In this document: positions 26,338-35,723 of the stretch, piece after piece
How the letters are laid out: the number at the start of each line of letters is the position of its first letter
Numbering within the stretch: position 1 is the stretch's first letter
Origin: Flavobacteriaceae bacterium
GTDB taxonomy: Bacteria; Bacteroidota; Bacteroidia; Flavobacteriales; Flavobacteriaceae
Direction: 5' to 3'
Assembly (NCBI GenBank): GCA_025800395.1
Contig: JAOXRU010000012.1
Span: 62,001 to 126,000, forward strand
DNA: 64,000 bases
Notes under the pieces: generated by a model
Seen by the model: only the letters and a program-made list of their open reading frames with translations
Database searches by the model: none
What the model was told of the DNA's origin: nothing
Translations under genes and position numbers: made by a program

Positions 26338-26811
26338 CTAATTGGTTACTTTTAATAGTGAGCCTTCCGAACCGTTTTTTGGGTTGACAAAGGCTTTTAT
26401 AGTTAATTTATCGATTCCTTTTGCGGTATTCGAGTTTACGGTTACTTGTTTGCTGACCTGGTTGGTTCCAGCACCATTAAAACGCACTTCCAATTCTCCA
26501 GATTCTCCTGGAAGTATAGGATCTTTTGGTGTTTTGGGAACGGTACACCCGCAAGTACTACTGGCCGAAGTGATCACCAAAGGGGCATTACCGGTGTTGG
26601 TAAATTTAAAAATGGTGCTTTGGTTCTCGTTTTGGTTGATTACGCCAAAATCGTGCTCGGTCTTTTCGAAAGTTATCACTGGAACTTTCTTAGCAGCTTG
26701 ATCTCTGGCAGAGGCTATAGCTACATTTTCTGATTTGATTTTACTTGTTGCACTCTCTTTACACGAAAGAAAACTGAAGAGGGCAACGAAAATAAAAAGT
26801 TTCGTTTTCAT
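26338..26811 (-). CDS. DUF1573 lipoprotein (Ig-like, ASH/MSP type)
   Basis: 157 residues. A lipobox (LFSFLSC) follows a short signal peptide. The DUF1573 core is clear: FEKTEHDFGVINQNENQ, FKFTNTGNAPLVITSASSTC with the following GCT, and an Ig-like strand pattern ending in IKAFV. Family function unknown; it is an envelope protein. Lies between nusB and yajC on one strand, an order often kept in Flavobacteriia. Confidence 0.9.
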   Translation of the reverse strand: MKTKLFIFVALFSFLSCKESATSKIKSENVAIASARDQAAKKVPVITFEKTEHDFGVINQNENQSTIFKFTNTGNAPLVITSASSTCGCTVPKTPKDPILPGESGELEVRFNGAGTNQVSKQVTVNSNTAKGIDKLTIKAFVNPKNGSEGSLLKVTN

Positions 26812-26855
26812 GAAATTTTATTTATTTATTGATTTCAAATGTACGCATTATTTAA

Positions 26856-27800
26856 TTAAAGCAAGCCTCTTCCCATTTTATTGAGTTTGTTTTCGGCTTG
26901 ATATTGTTTTACCAATTTATCCAAAATACCGTTTATAAAAATACTGCTCTTAGGTGTGGAATACTCCTTGGCAAGTTCTAAATATTCGTTCATGCTTACC
27001 TTGGTGGGAATGCTTGGGAAATGCTGTAGCTCACAGATTCCCATCTGTAGTAAAATGCTATCTAGTTCTGCGATACGGTCTTTGTCCCAATTTACGGTTT
27101 TGTCTACATAGGCCTGTTCTAGATCTTTTTGGTGCATTAGGGTTTTGTTGAGTAGCTTTATGGCAAATTCTTTGTCTTCTAAGTCTTTAAACAAATCTGG
27201 AGTGAAATAAGCATTGCTGCTACTTTCTTTGGCCTTTTTGAAGAGTTTGATGATATAGGTGTTTACCAAAGGAATATCGTCTACCCAAGTGAGTTTGTGG
27301 TCTTCCAAATATTCGTATATCTTGTCGTTTGGAGCGATGATCTGTTTGTAGAGTTCGATGATAAACTTTTTGTCGTTGGTATAGTTTTTTTCTCCAGTAC
27401 TGATGTATTGCGCATAGATCGGACTTTCTACCATTTCTTTATGTACTATTTTTAGGTAGTCTTCATTGAGGTCCCAGTCGTTGAGTTTGCGCTTCTCTAA
27501 AAGATCAGTCAAAGCCAAATTGGTGCTCAATTGATGTAACAATTTGTTCTCTACAAATGCGGTGTTGGGATTTTTGTCTTGTTCTGTGGCCAAGTATTTC
27601 TTTTTAGAAAGCTCCATTTGGGATTTGGCCATTTTGTGCAATTCTCTTAAAAAACTAAGCGATAATAAATACAGATCATAGGTGTCTTCCATACTTTGCA
27701 GGAGAAACTTTTTTGTAGCATCCAGATCGTTTGTTTTGGATTGGCTAAGGGCGTATATAGCCTGCATTACTTTGATACGAATATGTCGTCTTGTAAGCAT
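26856..27800 (-). CDS. nusB: Transcription antitermination factor NusB
   Basis: 314 residues, about twice the E. coli protein. The start MLTRRHIRIKVMQAIYALSQ and the C-terminal RIAELDSILLQMGICEL...SIPTKVSMNEYLELAKEYSTPKSSIFINGIL match the NusB RNA-binding fold; the long middle helical insertion is typical of Bacteroidota. NusB with NusE(S10) binds boxA in rRNA leaders and prevents early termination. First gene of the nusB-DUF1573-yajC run. Confidence 0.93.
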   Translation of the reverse strand: MLTRRHIRIKVMQAIYALSQSKTNDLDATKKFLLQSMEDTYDLYLLSLSFLRELHKMAKSQMELSKKKYLATEQDKNPNTAFVENKLLHQLSTNLALTDLLEKRKLNDWDLNEDYLKIVHKEMVESPIYAQYISTGEKNYTNDKKFIIELYKQIIAPNDKIYEYLEDHKLTWVDDIPLVNTYIIKLFKKAKESSSNAYFTPDLFKDLEDKEFAIKLLNKTLMHQKDLEQAYVDKTVNWDKDRIAELDSILLQMGICELQHFPSIPTKVSMNEYLELAKEYSTPKSSIFINGILDKLVKQYQAENKLNKMGRGLL

Positions 27801-27958
27801 ATAAAAGAACTTTATTGTTTTCGGTTAATTTCCTGCTGCAAAAATATAATTTATTTAAAAACGTAAAAGACTATTACATTATTTTTTCTTTACGTTTTTT
27901 TTAAGAACAGTTTAGCAACAATCTTCTATATTTGCCAAGCAATTTTGGAGGGACTTCT

Positions 27959-29719
27959 ATGAAAGCTTTAAAACACGTAAATAAGTATTTCTATAAATAT
28001 AGATGGCAGATGCTTGTGGGAATACTTATCACTATAGTTGCAAGGGTGTTTTCTTTGGTGACGCCACCTTATATCAACAAGTCAATAGCGGCTGTAGAGG
28101 TCTATATGCAGTCGGATTCGGGTAGTTTGTCAGAAATAAAAGGAGTTCTCATTACGCATATTCTCATTATTTTGGGGGCAGCATTGAGCTCGGGTTTTTT
28201 TACCTTTCTCATGCGCCAAACGATTATAAATGTGTCTCGTTATATTGAATTTGATCTGAAGAATGAGGTTTATGATCATTATCAAAAATTAGATCTTTCT
28301 TTTTATAAAAAAAATCGAACCGGAGATCTTATGAACCGTATTAGTGAGGATGTTGCGCAGGTGAGAATGTATGCTGGGCCTGCTATTATGTATAGTATGC
28401 AGACACTTACTTTATTTGTATGTGTGGTGCCAATTATGTTTATTAAAGCTCCGCAATTGGCCATGTATACTTTGATTCCTTTGCCAGTGCTGTCTTATCT
28501 CATATATAGAATCAGCAAAATGATTCACAATAAAAGTAATAAGGTACAGGAATTTTTGTCGGATCTGTCGACTTTTACCCAAGAAGCGTTTTCGGGTATA
28601 GGTGTGATCAAGGCATATTCTATAGAATCGAGAGTTTCGGAAGAAATGAAAATCTTGTCCGATAAAGGACGCTCCAAGGCTATTGATTTGGCAAAGATAA
28701 ATGCTTGGTTTTTTCCCCTGATGTTGTTGCTAATTGGTATTAGCAATCTTGTTGTGATCTATATCGGAGGAAGGATGTATTTGGATGGACGAATAGAGAC
28801 TATTGGTGTGATAGCCGAATTCATCATATATGTCAATATGCTTACTTGGCCCGTGGCTATTGTGGGATGGGTCACCTCTATTGTACAACGTGCAGAAGTT
28901 TCTCAAAAACGAATCAACGATTTTTTGCATCAGCAGCCAACTATACAGAATGCAGAGAATACCGTAGTGCGTCCGATATTGGGGAATTTGCGTTTTGAGC
29001 AAGTGTCTTTTACTTATAAAGATACTGGTATACAGGCCTTGAAAAATGTGAGCTTCGAAATACAAGCGGGTGAAACCGTTGCATTTATAGGCAAAACAGG
29101 ATCTGGAAAATCGACCCTATTGGAATTGATTGCCAGGTTATACGATGCAGATACTGGGTCGATTTTATTGGATGGGGTAGCGGTAAATCAATACGATTTG
29201 GCACATTTGAGAGGCGCTATAGGGTTCGTACCCCAAGATGCCATACTTTTTTCGGATAGCATTGAAAACAACATACGTTTTGGCAAAGCCGATGCCGATA
29301 AAAAGGCTATAGAGAAGGTGGCCAAAGATGCTGCGGTACATCAAAATATTATAGGCTTTAAGGAGGGCTATCAAACGGTGTTGGGAGAAAGAGGGATCAC
29401 CCTCAGTGGAGGGCAAAAGCAACGTATTTCTATTGCTAGAGCCCTTTTGAAGAATCCTGCTATCTTTTTGTTCGACGATTGTCTCTCTGCAGTCGATACA
29501 GAAACCGAAGAGCAAATTCTGTCCAATTTAAATTCCGCTTCAGTGAATAAGACTACAATACTCGTAAGTCATAGAATTTCTTCAGCTAAAAATGCCGATA
29601 AAGTCTTTGTTTTAGACCAAGGAGCTATTATTCAGCAAGGAACGCACGATCAATTGATAGAGGAAAAAGGTTATTATAAAGAACTATATTTGACGCAGTT
29701 GTCGGAAAAAGAAATGTAA
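27959..29719 (+). CDS. ABC exporter, MsbA/MDR-type half-transporter
   Basis: 586 residues: a six-span transmembrane domain (about 1-320) fused to one ATPase domain (about 340-586). Walker A is GKTGSGKST, the signature LSGGQKQRISIARAL, and the switch His is in LVSHR. Walker B reads IFLFDDCLSAVD, with Asp where the catalytic Glu is usual; this form occurs in one half of some heterodimeric exporters, so a partner elsewhere is possible. Start at 27959, preceded by a good GGAGGG ribosome binding site (27947-27952); the frame open from 27932 is not used. Substrate unknown. Confidence 0.92.
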   Translation: MKALKHVNKYFYKYRWQMLVGILITIVARVFSLVTPPYINKSIAAVEVYMQSDSGSLSEIKGVLITHILIILGAALSSGFFTFLMRQTIINVSRYIEFDLKNEVYDHYQKLDLSFYKKNRTGDLMNRISEDVAQVRMYAGPAIMYSMQTLTLFVCVVPIMFIKAPQLAMYTLIPLPVLSYLIYRISKMIHNKSNKVQEFLSDLSTFTQEAFSGIGVIKAYSIESRVSEEMKILSDKGRSKAIDLAKINAWFFPLMLLLIGISNLVVIYIGGRMYLDGRIETIGVIAEFIIYVNMLTWPVAIVGWVTSIVQRAEVSQKRINDFLHQQPTIQNAENTVVRPILGNLRFEQVSFTYKDTGIQALKNVSFEIQAGETVAFIGKTGSGKSTLLELIARLYDADTGSILLDGVAVNQYDLAHLRGAIGFVPQDAILFSDSIENNIRFGKADADKKAIEKVAKDAAVHQNIIGFKEGYQTVLGERGITLSGGQKQRISIARALLKNPAIFLFDDCLSAVDTETEEQILSNLNSASVNKTTILVSHRISSAKNADKVFVLDQGAIIQQGTHDQLIEEKGYYKELYLTQLSEKEM

Positions 29720-29793
29720 AAAAGTTGTTTCCTTAGTTTTTTTTTTTTCATTTTTGAAAGCAGATTAATATCATAACAACTAGAAATTGAACT

Positions 29794-30156
29794 ATGGGGG
29801 ATAAAGAATTATTAGATAAAGATGAAATTTTTTCAAAGGTACTTCGTGCCGGAAGGAGAACATATTTCTTTGATGTGAGAAGCACCAAAGCTGGAGATTA
29901 CTACTTGACCATCACCGAAAGTAAAAAGTTTACACATGAAGATGGCTCATTTCATTATAAAAAACACAAAATTTACTTGTACAAAGAAGATTTTGTGTCT
30001 TTTAGAGAAATTCTGGGTGAAATGATGGATTTCGTAATCGAAGAAAAAGGAGAAGAAGTGATTTCTGAAAGACACCAAAAAGATTTTAAAAAGGAGTATG
30101 AATCAGAAGAACAATCCAAAGACAGTTTTACGGAAATAAGTTTTGAAGATATTTAA
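29794..30156 (+). CDS. DUF3276/PUR-alpha-like nucleic-acid-binding protein
   Basis: 120 residues. The core KVLRAGRRTYFFDVRSTKAG-DYYLTITESKK matches the bacterial PUR domain, with the rest of the fold at KHKIYLYKEDFVSF and an acidic tail (about 90-120). PUR-like proteins bind single-stranded RNA or DNA; in Bacteroidota this is a conserved small protein of unclear role. Single gene followed by a terminator. Confidence 0.92.
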   Translation: MGDKELLDKDEIFSKVLRAGRRTYFFDVRSTKAGDYYLTITESKKFTHEDGSFHYKKHKIYLYKEDFVSFREILGEMMDFVIEEKGEEVISERHQKDFKKEYESEEQSKDSFTEISFEDI

Positions 30157-30180
30157 AGCTTTTATTAGGACAATTTTAAC

Positions 30181-30214
30181 AAACGATCTTATCTCTGTGG
30201 TAAGATCGTTTTTG
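30181..30214 (+). terminator. Intrinsic terminator after DUF3276
   Basis: AAACGATCTTA (30181-30191) pairs with TAAGATCGTTT (30201-30211), an 11-bp stem with a 9-nt loop followed by more T residues, 25 bp past the stop codon. Confidence 0.85.
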
Positions 30215-30295
30215 TATATTTAAACCAGACTTATCGGGCTGTTGGCTCTGGTCAGCTAATTGAAGTGTAACTAACTAATTCCTAACTAGCATATA

Positions 30296-32815
30296 ATGAA
30301 AAAACTAAGTTTTTTATTGCTGTTTGTGGTCCAGCTTTCCTTTGCACAGACCACAGTAGATTTGAACTATTATCTACCGCAAAATGTACAGTATAACAAG
30401 GAAATTCCTACTCCAAAATCGGTGGTGGGACACGAAGTTGGAGAATGGCATATTACCCACGACAAATTGTTGTTCTATATGCAGTCTTTGGCTAAAGCTT
30501 CGGATCGTATTTCTATAGAAGATAGAGGTACTACTTTTGAAGGTAGGCCTCTTGTATTGCTCACTATTACTAGTCCCAGAAACCATGCTAACTTAGTCAA
30601 AATCAGAAAGGATCATATCCAACTCACCGAAGAAAATGCCGTAGGCATGGATGTAGAAAAGATGCCTTTGGTGGTTTATCAGGGTTTTTCTATTCATGGT
30701 AATGAGCCTAGTGGTTCTAATGCTGCACTGGCCTTGGCGTATTATCTGGCTGCTGCACAAGGAGCAGAGGTAGAAGCGCTGTTGAACGATGTTGTCATTT
30801 TGTTTGATCCTTGCTACAATCCCGACGGCTTGCAGCGATTTGCTTCTTGGGTAAATGTACATAAAAGCAAAAACCTAAATCCGGATAACAACGATAGAGA
30901 ATATGAGGAAGTTTGGCCCCGCGGACGTACCAACCACTATTGGTTTGATATGAACAGAGATTGGTTACCAGTACAGTTGCCAGAGAGTAGAGCGCGAATT
31001 GAGAGTTTTCATAAATGGTACCCAAATATTCTAACCGATCATCATGAAATGGGAACCAATTCTACCTTCTTCTTTCAACCAGGTGTGCCAAGTAGAACCA
31101 ATCCTTCTACACCGGCTATGAACCAACAATTGACTAAGGAAATCGCACAATTCCATATAAAAGCATTTGACAAAATAGGATCTCTATATTATTCCGAAGA
31201 AAATTTTGACGATTTTTATTATGGTAAAGGATCCACTTTTCCAGATATTACTGGTGCTGTTGGTATATTGTTTGAACAAGGTAGCGCAAGAGGACATATT
31301 CAAAATAGTGAAAATGGGGTATTGACTTTTCCATTTGCCATCCGCAACCAGTTTACCGCTGGTTTGTCCACTTTGGCCGCAGCCAAGTCTATGCGCGTAA
31401 AAATGCTCAATTACCAAAGAGATTTTTATAAAAATGTGCGCGCCAATGCACAGAAGTCTAAAACTAAAGCTTATGTGTTTGGCGATCCAAAAGATGCAGC
31501 CAAATCTTGGCATATGGCAGAAATCCTCAAACGGCACAAAATTGACTTTTACCAATTGAAACAAGATGCGATCATCGAAGGAAAACAATATAAGAAAGGC
31601 TATAGCTATGTGGTGCCATTGGAGCAAAAAAACAACAAGCTCATACATGCCATGTTTGATACCAGAACCAAATTTCGGGATAGTATCTTTTATGATATAT
31701 CGGGCTGGACTTTTCCTTTGGCTTTCAACCTGGGTTATGCACCTTTAAAAAACATGTCTCATGCAGGTGAAAAGATTGGCGATTTACCTATTTTGAAAGC
31801 AGGAGTGGATCAAAAAAGCGATTATGCTTATTTGTTTGAATGGCATGAGTATTATACGCCAAAATTGCTCAATGCGATATTGCAAAAAGGTCTTAGAGCA
31901 AAAGTGGGTAAGTCTAAGTTTAAACTTGGAAACAAGCAATATGATTATGGAACCATAATGATTCCAGTGCAAAATCAAAAATTAGATGCGGCCCAATTGT
32001 ATGCGTTTTTGGACAAAGCGGCCAAAGAAGCTAAGGTTGTAATTGATGGGGTGCACACCGGAAACACCGAAGGTATTGATTTGGGCAGTAGAAGTTTCTT
32101 TGCACTAAAAAATCCCAAGGTAGCCATCTTGGTTGGTGGTTCTGTTACTTCTTATGATGCTGGAGAAATTTGGCACCTTATGGACCAAAGATATGATATA
32201 CGACTTACCAAAATAGATGTGAATAGCCTGTCGCGCATAGATCTGTCTGGCTATACGGCTTTTATTCTGCCCAATTCCTGGGGAGGTATGTCCGAAAATG
32301 TCGGAAACAAACTGCGTGACTATGTGCGTGATGGAGGGGTGCTTATCGGTTATAGAAATGCGGTGAGTTGGTTGAAGAAAGAGAAATTGCTGAAGGTAGA
32401 CTATAAAGAGAATAAAGCTTTGGAAGCAAAGAATATTCGATTTGATCAGCGTGGTGATTTTCGTGGCGCCCAGGTTACAGGTGGTGCTATTTTTAATGCG
32501 ACCATTGATCGTTCACATCCTATAAATTATGGATATAGCTGGGACCAATTGCCTATGTTTAGGAATACCAATGTATACCTAAAACCCAATAAACAGAGTT
32601 ATAACAATCCAATCCAATACACCAACAATCCGTTGCTGTGTGGGTATATATCCGAAGAAAACTTGGAGGTGCTCAAAAGGTCTGTACCGTTTGCTGTGAA
32701 TGGCTTTGGGCGAGGTCGCGTAATTGGGTTTACCGACAATACCAATTTTAGAGCTTTTTGGTATGGAACCAATAAGCTGCTGATGAACGCTATTTTCTTT
32801 GGTAAAATGATGTAA
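30296..32815 (+). CDS. Secreted M14-family zinc carboxypeptidase with DJ-1-like C-terminal domain
   Basis: 839 residues with a signal peptide (MKKLSFLLLFVVQLSFAQ). Zinc ligands: HGNE (His134, Glu137) and a His in DHHEMG (249/250). The catalytic Glu is in LFEQGSARG (Glu327). RGRTNHYWFDMNRDW is the substrate-binding region. The last third (from about 600) has a class-I glutamine-amidotransferase/DJ-1-like fold: VAILVGGSVTSYDAGEIW, AFILPNSWGG, LRDYVRDGGVLIGY, without an obvious catalytic Cys. This fits a large periplasmic or exported metallopeptidase group in Bacteroidota. Peptide substrate unknown. Converges with the acyltransferase 2 bp away. Confidence 0.9.
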   Translation: MKKLSFLLLFVVQLSFAQTTVDLNYYLPQNVQYNKEIPTPKSVVGHEVGEWHITHDKLLFYMQSLAKASDRISIEDRGTTFEGRPLVLLTITSPRNHANLVKIRKDHIQLTEENAVGMDVEKMPLVVYQGFSIHGNEPSGSNAALALAYYLAAAQGAEVEALLNDVVILFDPCYNPDGLQRFASWVNVHKSKNLNPDNNDREYEEVWPRGRTNHYWFDMNRDWLPVQLPESRARIESFHKWYPNILTDHHEMGTNSTFFFQPGVPSRTNPSTPAMNQQLTKEIAQFHIKAFDKIGSLYYSEENFDDFYYGKGSTFPDITGAVGILFEQGSARGHIQNSENGVLTFPFAIRNQFTAGLSTLAAAKSMRVKMLNYQRDFYKNVRANAQKSKTKAYVFGDPKDAAKSWHMAEILKRHKIDFYQLKQDAIIEGKQYKKGYSYVVPLEQKNNKLIHAMFDTRTKFRDSIFYDISGWTFPLAFNLGYAPLKNMSHAGEKIGDLPILKAGVDQKSDYAYLFEWHEYYTPKLLNAILQKGLRAKVGKSKFKLGNKQYDYGTIMIPVQNQKLDAAQLYAFLDKAAKEAKVVIDGVHTGNTEGIDLGSRSFFALKNPKVAILVGGSVTSYDAGEIWHLMDQRYDIRLTKIDVNSLSRIDLSGYTAFILPNSWGGMSENVGNKLRDYVRDGGVLIGYRNAVSWLKKEKLLKVDYKENKALEAKNIRFDQRGDFRGAQVTGGAIFNATIDRSHPINYGYSWDQLPMFRNTNVYLKPNKQSYNNPIQYTNNPLLCGYISEENLEVLKRSVPFAVNGFGRGRVIGFTDNTNFRAFWYGTNKLLMNAIFFGKMM

Positions 32816-32817
32816 GT

Positions 32818-33870
32818 TCAACACCATCGTTTGTGTACATACAACAAGAGTATATGGGCTGCGAAATAGACTAGTGCTGTTTCCCAGCCCATTGTTTTGG
32901 ATAGTATAGCACAAACGCCAATTAATTGTATGGGAACATATCCTTTGCCAAAACCAAAACGAAGTGTACTAATGAACTCTCGTTCTTTTATTTTTGGAAA
33001 GACCTTAAAGTGCCATATTAATTCTAAGGGGAAAAAGCATATTTTTCGAACATATCGGATGGCATGTGCTATCCAATATATTTTGGAATTACTTACCGGA
33101 AGCCCACTATTGGGGTCTTTGAGATATTTATGAATTTCTCGAACGGCTGTAAAATCTGCATTTTTACCCTCCAGTGATTCCAATTGGCTTTGGTAGGAGC
33201 TGTCTTCTAGGTGTACGGTGAGCTCCTTCAGGGAATTACTGCAAGCTTCTTTGAGTTGCAGTGTGGCATTTCTTGGCTGTTCTTCATCCCAATAAGCTCT
33301 GGCATCTATGGCAGCCCCGTAGTGAACTGATACGTTATCCGGAAATTTGGTTGCTTGTTGGTAACTCACGCCTACAGGTATGATCTGTAAATGAAGGTTT
33401 GGGTTTTTCTTTAAAGCTTTAAAAACGATACGCGTAAATCCCTTACTTAGGGGGCGTACTGCTCGTTTTAGCTTGTGACTTCCTTCCGGAAAAATAAGGA
33501 TTTGCTTTTTTTCTAATAAAAGCGATACACTGGTGTCAAAAGTAGCATCGTTGTTTTTTAGGCTATGTCTGCCGTCTCTTATTCGAAACACTGGCATCAT
33601 ACGCAGGCTTCTTAGAATTTTGGCAATGATCGCGTTTCTAAAAACATCGGATCGGGCCAAGAAGTATGTTTTTTTGCCGCAACTGGTTCCTACCAGTAAG
33701 GGATCCAATAGTGCATTTTGATGATTGCATATAAAGAGTATAGCGCCTTTTTGGGGAATATGGTGTTTGCCGTATATCTTTACCTTTTTAAAATAAAAAA
33801 ATAAGGCGATTTCGATAAGGCTTCTGTAGGTATAGTACCAGAGCGTTGGTATGATATTTGTCTTCTTCAA
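32818..33870 (-). CDS. PlsC-like glycerophosphate acyltransferase
   Basis: 350 residues. The acyltransferase block I is NHQNALLDPLLV (His and Asp spaced as in the NHPNSFLD-type subgroup), block II TYFLARSDVFRN, block III FPEGSHK, block IV PVGVSY. A hydrophobic C-terminal segment (about 300-345) anchors it to the membrane. It should transfer a fatty acyl group to a glycerophosphate or lysolipid. It ends 2 bp from the stop of the M14 peptidase and lies just downstream of the BASS transporter on the same strand. Confidence 0.87.
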   Translation of the reverse strand: MKKTNIIPTLWYYTYRSLIEIALFFYFKKVKIYGKHHIPQKGAILFICNHQNALLDPLLVGTSCGKKTYFLARSDVFRNAIIAKILRSLRMMPVFRIRDGRHSLKNNDATFDTSVSLLLEKKQILIFPEGSHKLKRAVRPLSKGFTRIVFKALKKNPNLHLQIIPVGVSYQQATKFPDNVSVHYGAAIDARAYWDEEQPRNATLQLKEACSNSLKELTVHLEDSSYQSQLESLEGKNADFTAVREIHKYLKDPNSGLPVSNSKIYWIAHAIRYVRKICFFPLELIWHFKVFPKIKEREFISTLRFGFGKGYVPIQLIGVCAILSKTMGWETALVYFAAHILLLYVHKRWC

Positions 33871-33874
33871 TTGT

Positions 33875-34774
33875 TTATTTTTTATTCCAGAGGCTAGCGA
33901 GAATTAGGCCAGATACGATATGCCATATGCCCCAAAACGCTGCCAATAGAGCCATTCCTCCCAAGCCTTTAAAAAAAGAAAATATGAGCAACAAGCCTAA
34001 ACCAGAGTTTTGAATGCCAGTTTCTATCGTAATAGTTTTTATGTTTGAAGACGATAATCTCATGGTATTGGCAAGACCAAATCCGAGCCCAAAAGCCAAA
34101 AGATTGTGAGCCACTACAATCCAAAAAACGACCAAAATATAGCCTATAAAATGCTCCCAATTTTTGACCAAAGCAATCCCCACTAGGCAAAGGAAAATCA
34201 AAACGGATATTTTTTTGAAATACACCGCCGCTTTTGCACTCCAATTTTCAAAAAAATGATTGCACAGCATTCCCAATACCAATGGAGCGCCCAATAAAAG
34301 AACGATGGCTTTGAACATGTCTTTGGGAGAAATACGGATCTGTTGAAGCAATTCTTGGGTGGGGCCATAGTTGCCCGCCCAAATCTGGAAATTGAGTGGT
34401 GTCATAAAAATAGCAAGTAAAGTTGCGCAGGCGGTAAGACATACCGATAGGGCCACATTTCCTTTAGAATAATGAGTCATAAAGTTGGATATGTTACCAC
34501 CTGGACAGGCTGCCACCATGAACATGCCTAAGGCAATACTCGGAATTGGTTCCCAGATAGAGACTAATAAGAAAGTACCAAATGGCAATAGGATAAATTG
34601 GCTAAATACACCAGTGAGTACTGCCCTTGGGTTTTGTTTTAATATTTTAAAATCTTCTATTTTAATTTCCAGAGCTACACCAAACATGATTCCTGCAAGA
34701 ATAAGATTGAGTAACCACAATTCGTCCGCATCAAAAGCGATTTGAACCTCATCGATAGAATTGTATTGGGTCAT
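33875..34774 (-). CDS. Bile acid:sodium symporter (BASS) family transporter
   Basis: 299 residues with nine or ten hydrophobic spans. Family motifs: LAGIMFGVALEIKIEDFK at the start and MVAACPGGNISNFMTHYSKGNVALSV in the crossover region that binds sodium and substrate, plus ETGIQNSGLGLLL. Bacterial BASS proteins move organic anions such as pantoate or keto acids; the substrate here is not evident. The gene lies 4 bp upstream of the acyltransferase and directly after csaA. Confidence 0.9.
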   Translation of the reverse strand: MTQYNSIDEVQIAFDADELWLLNLILAGIMFGVALEIKIEDFKILKQNPRAVLTGVFSQFILLPFGTFLLVSIWEPIPSIALGMFMVAACPGGNISNFMTHYSKGNVALSVCLTACATLLAIFMTPLNFQIWAGNYGPTQELLQQIRISPKDMFKAIVLLLGAPLVLGMLCNHFFENWSAKAAVYFKKISVLIFLCLVGIALVKNWEHFIGYILVVFWIVVAHNLLAFGLGFGLANTMRLSSSNIKTITIETGIQNSGLGLLLIFSFFKGLGGMALLAAFWGIWHIVSGLILASLWNKK

Positions 34775-34777
34775 ATG

Positions 34778-35107
34778 TTACAAGAGACGCAAACCATTGG
34801 GAACTTTTTTGCCAGGCTGTATTAGGGTAACTTTGTCCTCTTCTACTAATCCCAATACCAGACATTCACTCATAAAGTTTGCGATTTGTTTTTTGGGAAA
34901 ATTCACTACTGCTATAATTTGTTTCCCTATTAATGCTTCTTTGTTGTAGAGTTTGGTGATCTGGGCCGAACTCTTTTTAATGCCTATTTCGGATCCAAAA
35001 TCGATATGTAATTGAAAGGCTGGTTGTCGTGCTTTGGGGAAATCCAAAACTTCTAGGATTGTACCTACTCGCATATCTACTTTCAAAAAATCCGCATAGT
35101 CTAGCAT
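34778..35107 (-). CDS. csaA: CsaA-type tRNA-binding protein
   Basis: 109 residues, a single EMAP/tRNA-binding OB fold. VDMRVGTILEVLDFPKARQPAFQL and FGSEIGIKKSSAQIT are the diagnostic strands, closing with QPGKKVPNG. CsaA dimers bind tRNA and are reported to have export-chaperone activity in Bacillus. It starts 3 bp after the Mpo1-like gene and runs into the BASS gene, so the four minus-strand genes probably form an operon. Confidence 0.9.
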   Translation of the reverse strand: MLDYADFLKVDMRVGTILEVLDFPKARQPAFQLHIDFGSEIGIKKSSAQITKLYNKEALIGKQIIAVVNFPKKQIANFMSECLVLGLVEEDKVTLIQPGKKVPNGLRLL

Positions 35108-35110
35108 CGC

Positions 35111-35572
35111 TTACTTTTTAAATAAATTTTCCATAACCCAAGCGGGGCCAATGAGCAAAAATTGTAAGTCTTCCAAAAAAGATGGTTTTTTGCCCTCTAT
35201 ATGATGCCCGTAAAATTGTCCGATCCATGCGAGTACAAATACACTTAAAGAAAAGAGCCAAAGCGAAACATAATTGCTGATTATATAGTTGCCGTACAGG
35301 CAAATAAAAGAGAATATGGCTATTTTAATGGCTAAACTTATAGATAAGCGTATATAGAACAACAAAACGAATAGGAGGATAGGAAGTGCCCAATTGGCTA
35401 AAGCTGGATGCAGTCCTGGTAGTACATTGTTAATCAGCTGATTGGGAATACTCATCAGTAAGCCAACGATAGTAAAAAATATTACAGGAACACAGATGTA
35501 GTGAATTCTCTTGTTGGTATGGTTTTGATGGCTTTCTCCATAAGCCGCAAACCATTGGTTTAAAGTTCTCAT
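35111..35572 (-). CDS. Mpo1-like (DUF962) membrane protein
   Basis: 153 residues with four hydrophobic segments. Conserved histidines lie in SHQNHTNKRIHYICVP near the N-terminus and QFYGHHIEGKKPS near the C-terminus, the metal-binding pattern of the Mpo1 family. Yeast Mpo1 is an Fe(II)-dependent dioxygenase that shortens 2-hydroxy fatty acids by one carbon. A role in fatty-acid alpha-oxidation here is inferred from the family. First gene of the run with csaA, BASS and the acyltransferase, the last also lipid-related. Confidence 0.85.
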   Translation of the reverse strand: MRTLNQWFAAYGESHQNHTNKRIHYICVPVIFFTIVGLLMSIPNQLINNVLPGLHPALANWALPILLFVLLFYIRLSISLAIKIAIFSFICLYGNYIISNYVSLWLFSLSVFVLAWIGQFYGHHIEGKKPSFLEDLQFLLIGPAWVMENLFKK

Positions 35573-35723
35573 TTCTTATCGTTTTTAGGTTGTGTTGTTT
35601 GCTATATCTTCTTATTTTTTTTGTTAGTCAAGATGTGGTTATAAAGCAAAACGATTTTAATTTGTTTATTTGCGCCTTACAAAATACGATTTTTATATTT
35701 TATGTAGCTTTGTATAAAAAAAT

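Noticed and set aside
31184-31648. 154-codon frame antisense to the M14 peptidase
   Set aside because: Shadow of a strongly supported gene with catalytic motifs on the other strand.
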